A program made the position numbers and the translations under genes. Positions 1 to 10,174 of a DNA stretch of 64,000 nucleotides are shown here, piece by piece. Below the pieces are notes generated by a model. That model saw nothing but the letters and a program-made list of their open reading frames with translations. It searched no databases and was not told where the DNA came from. Numbering within the stretch: position 1 is the stretch's first letter; each line of letters begins with the position of its first letter. This stretch comes from Candidatus Aminicenantes bacterium JdFR-78 (lineage in GTDB: Bacteria; Acidobacteriota; Aminicenantia; JdFR-78): NCBI GenBank assembly GCA_002010665.1, contig MTON01000001.1, forward strand, positions 93,985 through 157,984. The letters are read 5' to 3'.

Positions 1-1457
1 CCCCAGTCTCTGAAATTTGCTCTCCGAAATTTTTCTCCATAGCCGCCACTTCCACGAGGATTTGGCATAAAAACTGCATATCCCAAACCTGCAAAAGTCT
101 GAATAGGATAAGCACTTCTTCTTGGTAAAAAGCGATAACTAAATACACCTGCTGGACCACCATGTACTATTGTAAGTAAAGGATATTTTTTATTTGGCTC
201 GTAATTAACTGGTTTTACAAGCAAGCCCTCCATTTCCATCCCATCTTCACTTTTCCAATGAATTATTTTTGTTTTACCTAAAGCGAATTCTTTTAATTGA
301 GGATTAATGTCTGTTAATTTAACTGGCTTGAATTTTTTAAGGTATGAAACATAAACATCTGGGGGAGAGACAGGATTTTGTTTAATAAAACTAATTAAAT
401 TGAACTTTTTATCAAAACTAAAGGATGAATAATAAGCATCATCCGGTGTGATTTGCTCTATTTTTCCACCTTCCACAGACACACGTAATAAATGCCGGTA
501 TATTCTTTTACTAGCCTCAAAATATATAAACTTCCCAGTGTTTTCCCACCAGAAAGTCCCTATCCTTTCATCAAAACTTTTAGAAATATTTTTTATTTCC
601 TTTGTATTTAAATCAATTGTGCAAATGTATGTATTTGAAATCCAGTCTCCTCCTTCATTTGAAATAAAAGCGATTTTCTTTCCATCAGGAGACCATACTG
701 GATTCCTATCAAGCCCTTTTCTTACAACGAGCTCTTTTATTCTTCCCCCATCAGCTGGAACTATGAATATATCAGTATTATAGTAATCAGGAACCTTTGG
801 AGTTGGGCGAGAGGAAAAAACAATTTCCTTTCCATCTGGGGAAATCGAGAATTCCAAAACATCAAAATTTCCATTAGTAATTTTCTTTGCCTGTTTATTT
901 TCCAAGTCAATAACCCATATATGCGTCATTTTAAAATTTTCATCCACCACATAGGCGTCATCCTTTTCTTTCTTCTTCCTCTCTTCCTCTTCAGTTAAAG
1001 GTTCTGTTGCAAGATAAGCAATTTTTTTGCTATCAGGAAACCATTTAAAGCTTTTTACACCTGTTTTTGAATTTGTTAATTTTTCAGCTTCACCTCCAAA
1101 TGGATTTATAATCCAAATTTGCGTTTTTCCATCTCTGTCAGATAAAAAAGCAATTTTACTTCCATCAGGAGACCAACGAGGATAATAATCCCTCTTCGGG
1201 CTATTGGTCATTTTAATTGGCTCTTCACCTCTTATGAAGATTCTCCATATATCTGAATTGTATATATTCTGTTCAAAATCAGCGACTGAGACAACATACA
1301 GTATCCATTTTCCATCAGGAGAGATTTGAACATCATTTAAATTTTTAATTTTAAGAATATCATCAATAGTTAAATATTTAATCTCTTTTTTCTGCTGAGC
1401 ATAATTTAGTGAGAATAAAAATAAAAGAATTACAAAAATAATTGAAAATTTTTTCAT
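1..1457 (-). CDS. S9 family prolyl oligopeptidase / WD40-like beta-propeller peptidase (C-terminus beyond left window edge)
   Basis: Minus-strand frame open from ATG at 1457 to the window edge: MKKFSIIFVILLFLFSLNYAQQKKEIKYLTIDDILKIKNLNDVQISPDGKWILYVVS..., repeated SPDGKKIAF/WSPDGSKIAFLSDRDG motifs, then LLTIVHGGPAGVFSYRF. Not in the ORF track because it is truncated. Confidence 0.9.
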   Translation of the reverse strand, partial: MKKFSIIFVILLFLFSLNYAQQKKEIKYLTIDDILKIKNLNDVQISPDGKWILYVVSVADFEQNIYNSDIWRIFIRGEEPIKMTNSPKRDYYPRWSPDGSKIAFLSDRDGKTQIWIINPFGGEAEKLTNSKTGVKSFKWFPDSKKIAYLATEPLTEEEERKKKEKDDAYVVDENFKMTHIWVIDLENKQAKKITNGNFDVLEFSISPDGKEIVFSSRPTPKVPDYYNTDIFIVPADGGRIKELVVRKGLDRNPVWSPDGKKIAFISNEGGDWISNTYICTIDLNTKEIKNISKSFDERIGTFWWENTGKFIYFEASKRIYRHLLRVSVEGGKIEQITPDDAYYSSFSFDKKFNLISFIKQNPVSPPDVYVSYLKKFKPVKLTDINPQLKEFALGKTKIIHWKSEDGMEMEGLLVKPVNYEPNKKYPLLTIVHGGPAGVFSYRFLPRRSAYPIQTFAGLGYAVFMPNPRGSGGYGEKFRRANFRDW

Positions 1458-1684
1458 TACACGCATCCCTTCCTCCTGAAAAATGATTTTCATTTAATTT
1501 TAAAATAATAAAAGTTTAAATGTCAAAAATTGCAGAATTGAACTCTACAAGCATCTTTCTGTGATTTTTAGTTATTTAAAAATTCAAACAAGTATCAGTG
1601 TTTCGTTTGCTTGACAAGTAATTGATTCAATGTTAAAAAATCAATGTAACAACTCTCTCTGGAATCATTCCAGAGAGAATAAAT

Positions 1685-1762
1685 GGTGAGCGTAGCTCAA
1701 CTGGTCAGAGCACCGGACTGTGGATCCGGAGGTTGGGGGTTCGAGACCCCTCGCTCACCCCA
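1685..1762 (+). tRNA. tRNA-His (anticodon GTG), CCA encoded
   Basis: Cloverleaf: G-1, GTGAGCG/CGCTCAC acceptor, anticodon arm CCGGACTGTGGATCCGG, T-arm GGGGGTTCGAGACCCC, 3' CCA. Confidence 0.95.
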
Positions 1763-1914
1763 ATAAAAGCTAAAACTCGCAATTAAAAAGTGTTATCAAA
1801 AATTGCAGAGCGAGAATTATTAAATTCATAAATCTACAGGGCAAAACATTATATTTGCAAAATGTAAAAAGCAAAATGTGAATTGTAATTTCATCCTTGT
1901 TTAGTACTTGAACA

Positions 1915-3177
1915 TTATTGTCGCCAAAATTCTTGATACTTTTTAAATGCTATTTTTTGAGTAGTCATACGAATGGAATTTACCTCATCGAAATTAGTTC
2001 TCAAAATCGATACAATATTTGAATCCAATAACGAGTCTCGAGCCATTTCTTGTAGAACCTGTAATGCCTCATCTTTTGGCATTGCCTTTCTATAAGGACG
2101 GTCCTCAGTAATGGCAGTGAAAACGTCTGAGACTGCCATAATTCTGGAGCCTAAAGACAAATCATTGCCTTTATAATGGAAGGGATAACCCTCGCCATTA
2201 AGACGCTCATGATGGAAAGAAGCCTAAACATTAATAGTATCTAAATCTTTAATGGTTCCGAGGATTCGGTGAGTATGGAATGCGTGACTTTTAATAATAT
2301 AAAATTCTTCCTTACTTAATTTTCCTGGCTTTTCTAAAATCTCAGGAGATACAGCGAGTTTACCTAAATCGTGAAGGTAACCAGCAATTTTCATCATTTG
2401 ACATTCTCTCTCAGAAAACCCGATAAGTCGTGACATTGTTTCAGCAGTAGCTGCTACCCCGCTTGAATGAGTGGCTGTGAATCGACTCCTAAAGTCGATG
2501 ATTTGACAAAATAGCTTGGCTAAATCAAGAAGCTCCTTTACATCCAATTCAATGATAATAGACTTTGATTTATGTGCTAAAATTGAACTTATTGAAGGTG
2601 AAATAGCCTCAAGCCAAAAATATTCCTTTGTCGCCAAATTCTTGAAAGCATCAACCAATTCTGGCATAAACATTTTTCCAGAATTTTTCTCAATTCGTTC
2701 ACAAATCCCCTTGACCTGTCCAAGAATCTCTTCTTTTCTTTTGATAGCTACAGCCACTCGGTCAGCTAGATGTAAAATATGACTACCAATGGGCACCTTA
2801 TTCCCTTTGAACGTAGAACCTTGTCCTTTATTCCAATATATATGATGGTAACGTATTAAAGGAGCTATTTTGGAAAGAGGTTCAAAATTTTTAAATAATA
2901 AATAACCCACTTCAGCATGTCTGTAGGAATTTTCTGCTTCAAATCGTAAGAGATCAAGTCTTTCTTTGAGAGAAAGAGCACCACTGTCATGTAATAATCC
3001 AGCAAAAACCAGATTGTTCTGTTCTTCTGCACACAATCCTATTTCAGTGGCTATATTGAATGCAATATAACTCACTCGCTTATGATGATCAACTAAGACT
3101 TGACTAATTAGATCTATAGCATCTGATAAGCACATTACCACATCAAATAGCGAAACACGCAATTCTTTTATCATCAT
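1915..3177 (-). pseudogene. HD-GYP domain protein interrupted by an in-frame TAG (2224..2226)
   Basis: ORFs 2224..3177 and 1915..2160 are in the same frame, joined through ...DTINV*ASFHHERLNGEGYPFHYKGNDLSLGSRIMAVSDVFTAI..., restoring the HHERLNGEGYP HD-GYP motif. Confidence 0.85.
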
Positions 3178-3279
3178 ATTCCCCCTTTTTCTTTAATAAT
3201 TTAAGATAACATTTTAAGTGAATCTGATATGTATTGTTGTAATCAAAAATCTTTCAAATGTCAATAATCTCAATTATGA

Positions 3280-3315
3280 GGAGGTTTGGGGGTTCAACAT
3301 TCTTCGCTCACCCCA
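3280..3315 (+). repeat. Degenerate direct repeat of the tRNA-His 3' end (candidate att site)
   Basis: ggaggtttgggggttcaacattcttcgctcacccca against tRNA-His 1728..1762 ggaggttgggggttcgagacccctcgctcacccca; the last 11 nt are identical. Confidence 0.75.
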
Positions 3316-3320
3316 TTAAA

Positions 3321-3740
3321 TTATTCTCCCTCCTTTGCTTCAGATATTTGTTTAAGTTTTTTAATAAAATCTTCTCGGATAGGATAAAAAATATCCAGCA
3401 TTACAAAGGGCTCATCACCTATGCATGTATCGCTATGAGGAACATTTGCAGGAATACAATAGAAATCTCCTTTTTTCACTATACGTTCTTCATCTCCGAT
3501 CCGTAGTTTCCCTTCGCCAGCATATACCATTCCAACTTGTTCATGAGGATGAGAGTGCAATGGAACAGTGTGCCCTGGCAGAGTAGCATTTAATACCATC
3601 ATCATCTTCTCTCCATGTAGACCAGTGATGATTGTGGTCTCTAATCCTGTCATTTGAGTAAATTTAGGGACCTTTTGAAGATTAATAAAATATGGAACTT
3701 TCTTTTTTATCATATTATCACCTTTTCCAATAATTTTCAT
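3321..3740 (-). CDS. Cupin domain-containing protein
   Basis: 139 aa; PLHSHPHEQVGMVYAGEGKLRIGDEE and cupin motif 2 YCIPANVPHS. Confidence 0.85.
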   Translation of the reverse strand: MKIIGKGDNMIKKKVPYFINLQKVPKFTQMTGLETTIITGLHGEKMMMVLNATLPGHTVPLHSHPHEQVGMVYAGEGKLRIGDEERIVKKGDFYCIPANVPHSDTCIGDEPFVMLDIFYPIREDFIKKLKQISEAKEGE

Positions 3741-3888
3741 TTTTTAGCAAAAAATATGGCTTTTTACTTCCTTTTAGCTTTTATCACGATGAAAAAATTA
3801 AAGTCAAGATGTCTTTTTGTGAATTGACTTCAAATTTTTTCTTTACTAATATATAAAATGAAAACAAAGCATTAGGCGGGAGGGAGAA

Positions 3889-4053
3889 ATGCCAACCTAT
3901 GAATTTAAATGTCTAAAATGTAAAAATAAATTTGAGATTTCAGAAAGTATTACAAAATACGACCCAAAGAAAATAAAATGCCCGAAGTGCGGTGAAAAGA
4001 AGCTGGAAAGAATATACAGCGGAGTATATGTCCAGACATCTTCCAAGAGCTAA
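3889..4053 (+). CDS. FmdB-family zinc ribbon protein
   Basis: 54 aa MPTYEFKCLKCKNKFEISESITKYDPKKIKCPKCGEKKLERIYSGVYVQTSSKS; two CXXC pairs; good SD (gggaggg). Below the ORF-track size cutoff. Confidence 0.85.
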   Translation: MPTYEFKCLKCKNKFEISESITKYDPKKIKCPKCGEKKLERIYSGVYVQTSSKS

Positions 4054-4132
4054 AATACCTATTTACCATAAAATCTTTAATTCAATTCAAAAATTGAATG
4101 TGATAGAATATAGGAGTATTTTGTTGAATTAA

Positions 4133-4204
4133 GGGCGGTTAGCTCAGCGGGAGAGCGCGGCGTTCGCAACGCTGAGGTCGGGGGTTCGAATCCCCTACCG
4201 TCCA
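4133..4204 (+). tRNA. tRNA-Ala (anticodon CGC)
   Basis: GGGCGGT/ACCGTCC acceptor with the G3:U70 Ala identity pair; anticodon loop TTCGCAA; T-arm GGGGGTTCGAATCCCC. Confidence 0.93.
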
Positions 4205-4274
4205 TAATAATTATTTTGAGTTTGAATCGTGAATTATGAATTATTAAATCCTTTATTAAATTTATGAAATTAAT

Positions 4275-4736
4275 ATGAAATTTGTTGTTGATTGTATGCT
4301 TGGAAAACTGGCAAAATGGTTAAAAATACTCGGCTTTGATGTTTTATACTTCTCAAAAATTGAGGACGAAGAAATTCTTGATATAGCGAAAACACAAAAT
4401 AGAACTCTTCTTACAAGAGATAGTTATCTAATTAAAAAAGCAAAGAACATTCCAAATTTATTTATTGAAAGTGAGAAATGGCCTGAACAAGTGGTTCAGG
4501 TGATTAATTCTTTTAAGCTTCAAAATAAGATCAAACCTTATTCAAGATGCATTGAATGCAATCATCCATTAAAAAAAATTAAAAAAGAAAGAGTAAAAAA
4601 TTTGGTTGCACCTTTTATTTATGAAAATGAGAATGAGTTTGCACTTTGTCCAAAATGTGGAAGAATTTACTGGCCTGGTACACACTATAGAAAAATGGAG
4701 ATAAATATTAAGAATTTAATAAAGGGGTCCAACTAA
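4275..4736 (+). CDS. Mut7-C RNAse domain-containing protein (PIN-like plus zinc ribbon)
   Basis: MKFVVDCMLGKLAKWLKILGFDVLYF...LLTRD...RCIECNHPL...CPKCGRIYWPGTHY. Confidence 0.9.
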   Translation: MKFVVDCMLGKLAKWLKILGFDVLYFSKIEDEEILDIAKTQNRTLLTRDSYLIKKAKNIPNLFIESEKWPEQVVQVINSFKLQNKIKPYSRCIECNHPLKKIKKERVKNLVAPFIYENENEFALCPKCGRIYWPGTHYRKMEINIKNLIKGSN

Positions 4737-4803
4737 TTTGACATTCATTGGTTGTTGCAACCCTATGACCCTAAAATTAGTTTTATATTATTAGGAGGAA
4801 AAA

Positions 4804-6081
4804 GTGAGTAAAAAAACTTTAATAATAATCATAGTAATTTCTGTTCTAATATGTGGTGGAATTCTTTATGCCCTTTTAAGGGGTAAAAATGATAATTCTT
4901 ATAGCTTTAAAACAGCAAAAATTGACAGGGGAGATATTCAAATTAGTGTAAGTGCCACTGGAACACTTGAGCCAGTAAATGTAGTTGAGGTCGGAAGTCA
5001 GGTTTCAGGAAGAATTGCTAAATTATATGCTGATTTTAATTCGCTGGTTAAAAAGGGTCAGGTTATTGCTGAACTTGAACAATCACTGTTTATAACTCGA
5101 GTGCATCAGAGTGAAGCAAATTATAAAAGCGCAAAAGCAGAGGTTGAAAAGGCTAAAGTTCGTTTAAATAATGCTAAAAAAGCTCTTGATAGAGCCATGA
5201 GACTTTATGAAAAATCATTAATTTCAAAAGAAGAAAAAGAAAAAGCTGAAGAAACCTATTATTCTGCTCTTGCAGACTTACAATCAGCTGAAGCCCGTCT
5301 GGAGCAGGCTAAAGCTCAATTGGAATCAGCAAAGGTTGACCTTGAACATACAATAATAACATCACCTATTGATGGAATTGTTATTTCACGTAATGTTAAT
5401 GTAGGACAAACAGTTGCAGCAAGTTTTCAGGCTCCTGTATTATTCAGAATTGCTGAGGACTTAACCAGGATGTATTTAACATGTCATGTGGATGAGGCTG
5501 ATATTGGGAGGGTTAAGCCAGGACAAAGAGTTATATTTACTGTAGATGCCTTTCCTGAAGAAAAATTTGAAGGGAAGGTCATTCAAGTTAGATACAATCC
5601 ACAAACAATTCAAAATGTTGTTACATATGACACAATTGTAGAGGTTAGAAATAATGAATTAAAATTGAGGCCAGGCATGACTGCTACAATATCAATAATT
5701 ATTGCAGAAAAAAATAATGTTTTAAGGGTTCCAAATTCTGCACTAAAATTTATGCCTCCTCCTGATTTACTTAAAAAATTAAGAAAAAATTTTTTTACTC
5801 GTGAAAAAAGAAAACAGGGTTCTGAAAAAAGAACTCAACAATTTGCAAGGTTCCAAAGACCTAAAAATTTTTCCATAATTTGGGCAATTGATGAAAATGA
5901 AAATTTAAGACCAATACCTATTATTACTGGATTATCTGATGATAGTTACACAGAAATCATAAGAGTTTTAAGAAGGGAATTAAAAGAAGGGCAGGAAGTA
6001 GTAATTGGACTGGCTAAAAGCTCTTCTTCAGAAAGAAGGAGAACTTCACCAGTTAGAGGATTTAGGATGATAGTAAGATAA
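4804..6081 (+). CDS. MacA-like efflux RND/ABC periplasmic adaptor subunit
   Basis: N-terminal TM, coiled-coil hairpin, lipoyl/barrel motifs (VSATGTLEPVNVVEVGSQVSGRI; ITSPIDGIVISRNVNVGQTV). Confidence 0.92.
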   Translation: MSKKTLIIIIVISVLICGGILYALLRGKNDNSYSFKTAKIDRGDIQISVSATGTLEPVNVVEVGSQVSGRIAKLYADFNSLVKKGQVIAELEQSLFITRVHQSEANYKSAKAEVEKAKVRLNNAKKALDRAMRLYEKSLISKEEKEKAEETYYSALADLQSAEARLEQAKAQLESAKVDLEHTIITSPIDGIVISRNVNVGQTVAASFQAPVLFRIAEDLTRMYLTCHVDEADIGRVKPGQRVIFTVDAFPEEKFEGKVIQVRYNPQTIQNVVTYDTIVEVRNNELKLRPGMTATISIIIAEKNNVLRVPNSALKFMPPPDLLKKLRKNFFTREKRKQGSEKRTQQFARFQRPKNFSIIWAIDENENLRPIPIITGLSDDSYTEIIRVLRRELKEGQEVVIGLAKSSSSERRRTSPVRGFRMIVR

Positions 6082-6098
6082 AATAGGAGAAAGAAGTC

Positions 6099-6791
6099 AT
6101 GGATAATCATTTAGTCAAATTGAGGGAAATAGTAAAAATTTATAGAACTGGAGAAACTGAACTTAAAGCATTAAAGGGAATAAATCTTGATGTAAAGCCA
6201 GGAGATTTTCTTGCAGTCATGGGTCCTTCTGGCTCTGGAAAATCAACTTTGATGAATATTATAGGATGTCTTGATAAACCAACGTCTGGTAAATATTTTC
6301 TCGAGGGCAAAGAAATTTCAAAATATAATAAAAACCAGTTAGCTTTAATTCGAAATAAAAAAATTGGGTTTGTGTTTCAGACATTTAATTTATTGCCAAG
6401 AACAACTGCTCTTGAAAATGTTGAACTTCCCCTTTTATATACAAAAATTTCAGGAAAAAGAAGAAGGGAGCTTGCCCGTAAAGCTCTTGCTCAAGTTGGA
6501 CTTGCCGGAAGGGAAAATCACAGAACAAACCAGCTTTCAGGAGGTGAGCAACAAAGAGTTGCTATTGCAAGAGCATTGATAAATAATCCAACATTAATCC
6601 TTGCTGATGAGCCAACAGGAAATCTTGACACAAAAACAGGTGATGAAATACTCGAAATTTTTAAAAATTTAAATAAAAACAAAGGAATTACAATTATAAT
6701 GGTTACCCATGATCCTCATGTAGCTGAAATGGCAAAAAGGATAATATATCTTCGTGATGGTGAAATAGTTGATGAAAAATTAAATATTTAA
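6099..6791 (+). CDS. MacB/LolD-type ABC transporter ATP-binding protein
   Basis: Walker [10 protein letters not shown], signature [15 protein letters not shown], Walker [13 protein letters not shown]. Confidence 0.97.
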   Translation: MDNHLVKLREIVKIYRTGETELKALKGINLDVKPGDFLAVMGPSGSGKSTLMNIIGCLDKPTSGKYFLEGKEISKYNKNQLALIRNKKIGFVFQTFNLLPRTTALENVELPLLYTKISGKRRRELARKALAQVGLAGRENHRTNQLSGGEQQRVAIARALINNPTLILADEPTGNLDTKTGDEILEIFKNLNKNKGITIIMVTHDPHVAEMAKRIIYLRDGEIVDEKLNI

Positions 6792-6804
6792 AAGGGAGTA
6801 AAAA

Positions 6805-8025
6805 ATGAATTTTTTAAAAATAATACAAGTTGCTTTTAGAGCCTTAATGAGGAATAAAATAAGGTCTTTTTTAACTATTTTGGGAATAATAATAGGAGTA
6901 GGTTCTGTAATTGCAATGATTAGTATTGGTCAGGGAGCTAAATCATCTGTTGAAGAAAGATTTCAATCTCTTGGAACTAATCTTCTTTTTGTTCGTGCTG
7001 GAAGTAGTTACAGCAGAGGAGTTAGAGGAGGAATGGGAAGTGTAACATCTTTAACTGCTGAGGATGCAGAAGCGATTCAGGAAAAATGTGATGCTGTTAA
7101 ATATGCATCGCCCACTGTGTCAACCCGTGCTCAGGTTATATACAGAAATAAAAACTGGAACACAAGTGTGATAGGATGCAATGAATACTATCCAGAAATC
7201 AGAAATTGGACAGTGGAATTGGGAACATTTTTTACTCGCTCTCATGTAAAAATCTCTGCAAAAGTCTGCTTATTAGGACAAACAGTTGTTGAAAATTTAT
7301 TCGGAGAAGGAGAAAATCCAGTAGGTAAGATTATACGAGTTAACAGAATACCCTTTACTGTAATAGGAGTTCTTGCAGAGAAGGGTGAATCATGGGGATG
7401 GTTTGATCAGGATGATGTTATACTCGCTCCTTACACAACAGTCCAGAAAAGATTGCTTGGTATTAATCATCTAAGATCCATAGATGTTTCTGCAGTATCT
7501 TTTGAAAGAATGGACGAAGCAGAACAACAAATAACTGAACTTTTAAGAGAAAGGCATAAAATCGGTCCATATGAAGAAGATGATTTTTTTATAAGAAATA
7601 TGTCAGAAATCTCTCGAATGGCATCTGAAACTTCAAATATGATGACAATTTTTCTTGCGAGTATTGCCTCTGTTTCCCTTCTTGTTGGAGGAATTGGAAT
7701 AATGAATATTATGCTTGTTTCAGTGAGGGAAAGAATCAGAGAAATAGGAATTAGAATGTCTGTAGGAGCAAAAGAAAGAGATATTCTTTTTCAATTTTTA
7801 ACCGAGGCTATTGTATTAAGTGTTATTGGAGGACTGATTGGGATAATAATTGGAATTGTGGGTTCGAGATTAATTTCGCACTTTGCTGGCTGGTCAACGC
7901 TTGTATCGCCTGCATCTATATTTATAGCTTTTATTTTCTCTGCTATAGTTGGCGTTTTTTTTGGCTTTTATCCCGCTTATAAAGCCTCAAAACTAAATCC
8001 AATTGAAGCTCTTAGATACGAGTAG
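6805..8025 (+). CDS. MacB-type ABC transporter permease (FtsX domain)
   Basis: MNFLKIIQVAFRALMRNKIRSFLTILGIIIGVGSVIAM...; C-terminal FtsX TMs ...YPAYKASKLNPIEALRYE. Confidence 0.95.
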   Translation: MNFLKIIQVAFRALMRNKIRSFLTILGIIIGVGSVIAMISIGQGAKSSVEERFQSLGTNLLFVRAGSSYSRGVRGGMGSVTSLTAEDAEAIQEKCDAVKYASPTVSTRAQVIYRNKNWNTSVIGCNEYYPEIRNWTVELGTFFTRSHVKISAKVCLLGQTVVENLFGEGENPVGKIIRVNRIPFTVIGVLAEKGESWGWFDQDDVILAPYTTVQKRLLGINHLRSIDVSAVSFERMDEAEQQITELLRERHKIGPYEEDDFFIRNMSEISRMASETSNMMTIFLASIASVSLLVGGIGIMNIMLVSVRERIREIGIRMSVGAKERDILFQFLTEAIVLSVIGGLIGIIIGIVGSRLISHFAGWSTLVSPASIFIAFIFSAIVGVFFGFYPAYKASKLNPIEALRYE

Positions 8026-8140
8026 TTTCAATATCAATACTCAAAAATCAAATTAATGCTTATAAAAATTTAAAATCTATAAAATTACTCCCAAGGATTG
8101 TTAACTTGACATGTCTAATTAATGAGGAATAAATTAATAG

Positions 8141-9040
8141 GTGGAGATGGGAAAATCAAAGGTTGTTATGATAAAAGGAAAAGGAGCATTAATTAATAAT
8201 AGAATCAATACAAAAGTAATTTCATTGATGTTTAAAAAAGGACTATCCCTTCTCTTTGATTGTAACGACTTTCGAGATGCATTAAATCAGTTGTTCAGCC
8301 CTTCAGATAGAATAGGAATAAAAATAAATACAATAGCTGGTAGAAAACTTTCAACCAATCCTGAAATTTCTTTAACTCTTGCAAATTTATTGACTCGAAT
8401 AGGAGTAAGATCAGGAAATATAATTATATGGGATAGAACGAATGATGAGTTAAGAAGGGCTGGTTATCGCTTGAATTTCAGTGGTGGAGGAATAAAAGTT
8501 TTTGGAACAGATACCAGGAGAATTAATTATGAATTTGATTTAACAATTCACAAAAACATAGGGAGCAGATTCTCGAGAATTCAATCAAGACTTGTGAATA
8601 AGTCAATAAGCCTTGCTATCTTAAAAGACCATGGTATTGCAGGCTTAACCGGTGTTATGAAGAATTATTTTGGTGCGATCCACAATCCAAATAAATATCA
8701 TGACTCAAATTGTAACCCCTATATTGCAGAACTCTATGAGACATATTTAATAAAAAATAAAAATAAGCTTTCCATTCTTGATGGAATGATAGTTCAATAT
8801 CATAGAGGACCTTCCTATCATGCCCAGTGGGCAAAAAAATGTGAACTTTTCATTATGAGCACAGACCCTGTTGCTGCTGATTATATTGGATGGCAATTTA
8901 TTGAAAAATTAAGAAAAGAGAGAGGCTTACCCCCCCTTGAAGAAGAGAAAAGAATGCCTTATTATATAATTACGGCGGAAAAAATGGGCTTGGGTAAGGC
9001 AAATTTAAATGAAATCCAGTTAATTGAATATGAGGTTTAA
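8141..9040 (+). CDS. DUF362 domain-containing protein
   Basis: GIKINTIAGRKLSTNPEI...LAILKDHGIAGLTGVMKNYFGAI...ILDGMIVQYHRGP pattern. Start may be the GTG at 8141 or the ATG at 8147. Confidence 0.8.
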   Translation: MEMGKSKVVMIKGKGALINNRINTKVISLMFKKGLSLLFDCNDFRDALNQLFSPSDRIGIKINTIAGRKLSTNPEISLTLANLLTRIGVRSGNIIIWDRTNDELRRAGYRLNFSGGGIKVFGTDTRRINYEFDLTIHKNIGSRFSRIQSRLVNKSISLAILKDHGIAGLTGVMKNYFGAIHNPNKYHDSNCNPYIAELYETYLIKNKNKLSILDGMIVQYHRGPSYHAQWAKKCELFIMSTDPVAADYIGWQFIEKLRKERGLPPLEEEKRMPYYIITAEKMGLGKANLNEIQLIEYEV

Positions 9041-9043
9041 ATA

Positions 9044-10174
9044 ATGGGTAAAATTTCAAGAAGAGACTTTTTAAAAACAGTTGGTGGAGCGGGTCTAGTT
9101 GCATCCACAATCCCCTCTTCATTTCTGATTGATCTTTATGCATTAACTCCTACAAGAAAGCTTTCACAGGTAGAAGCCTGGTTTTATAAAAAATTACCTG
9201 ATAAAGAAATTAAATGTGAACTTTGCCCGAGATATTGTCAATTAGGAGATAGAGAAAGGGGCTATTGTGGAGCACGAGAAAACAGGAATGGAATCTATTA
9301 TACATTAGTCTATGGAAAAGTCTGTGCTGCTCACATTGACCCAATTGAGAAAAAACCCTTTTTCCACTTCCTTCCAGGAACTACAGCCTTTTCCATTGCA
9401 ACAGCAGGATGTAACGTAAACTGTAAATTCTGTCAGAATTGGCAGATTTCTCAGGTAAGACCTGAACAGGTCGAAAATTTTGATTTACCACCCAGAGATG
9501 TTGTTCGATATTGTTTAAAATATAGATGCCCAACAATTGCTTACACTTATACAGAACCTGTAATCTTCTACGAATATATGTATGATACTTCTGTAAAAGC
9601 TTCTAAAAAAGGAATAAGAAATGTTGTTGTAACTGGTGCTCATATTAATCCAGAACCAATGAAAAAGTTAACAGAGGTTGTTGATGCAATAAAGATTGAT
9701 TTAAAGGCATTTTCTGAAGAGTTTTATAAGGAGTATGTAAGAGGAGAGCTAAAACCAGTTCTTGATGCCATAAAAATAGTTAAAGAAAGTGGCAAATGGC
9801 TTGAAATAGTTTACCTTGTTATCCCCACATTGAATGACAGCCCTGAAGAAATAAGGAAAATGAGTAAATGGATTATAAAGGAAGTAGGACCTGATGTTCC
9901 TGTGCATTTTTCCCGCTTCCACCCAATGTATTTAATAAAAAATCTTCCTCCAACCCCTGTATCAACCCTTGAAAGAGCAAGAAATATTGCTCTTGAAGAA
10001 GGTATTAATTATGTTTACATCGGGAATGTGCCTGGACATAAAGGAGAAAGCACTTATTGCCCAAGCTGTAAAAATGTTGTAATCAAGAGATTTGCTTACC
10101 AAATCCTTAAAAATAATCTTAGAAAAGGAAAATGTAAATTCTGCGGTCAACCCATTCCAGGAATCTGGAGCTAA
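9044..10174 (+). CDS. amrS: AmmeMemoRadiSam system radical SAM enzyme with N-terminal Tat-like signal
   Basis: SRRDFLKTVGGAGLVAST Tat motif; CELCPRYCQLGDRERGYCGAR; radical SAM cluster CNVNCKFCQN; YTYTEP. Confidence 0.88.
   Translation: MGKISRRDFLKTVGGAGLVASTIPSSFLIDLYALTPTRKLSQVEAWFYKKLPDKEIKCELCPRYCQLGDRERGYCGARENRNGIYYTLVYGKVCAAHIDPIEKKPFFHFLPGTTAFSIATAGCNVNCKFCQNWQISQVRPEQVENFDLPPRDVVRYCLKYRCPTIAYTYTEPVIFYEYMYDTSVKASKKGIRNVVVTGAHINPEPMKKLTEVVDAIKIDLKAFSEEFYKEYVRGELKPVLDAIKIVKESGKWLEIVYLVIPTLNDSPEEIRKMSKWIIKEVGPDVPVHFSRFHPMYLIKNLPPTPVSTLERARNIALEEGINYVYIGNVPGHKGESTYCPSCKNVVIKRFAYQILKNNLRKGKCKFCGQPIPGIWS

Noticed and set aside
448-783. 111-aa plus-strand ORF
   Set aside because: Antisense to the well-supported S9 peptidase reading frame.
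1915-2226. Genome-wide TAG recoding to explain the amber-interrupted HD-GYP gene
   Set aside because: TAG terminates intact genes elsewhere in the window (e.g. the MacB permease ending at 8025), and only this gene shows the pattern.
3258-3506. 82-aa plus-strand ORF
   Set aside because: Overlaps the tRNA-His-like repeat and is antisense to the cupin gene; no SD or family features.
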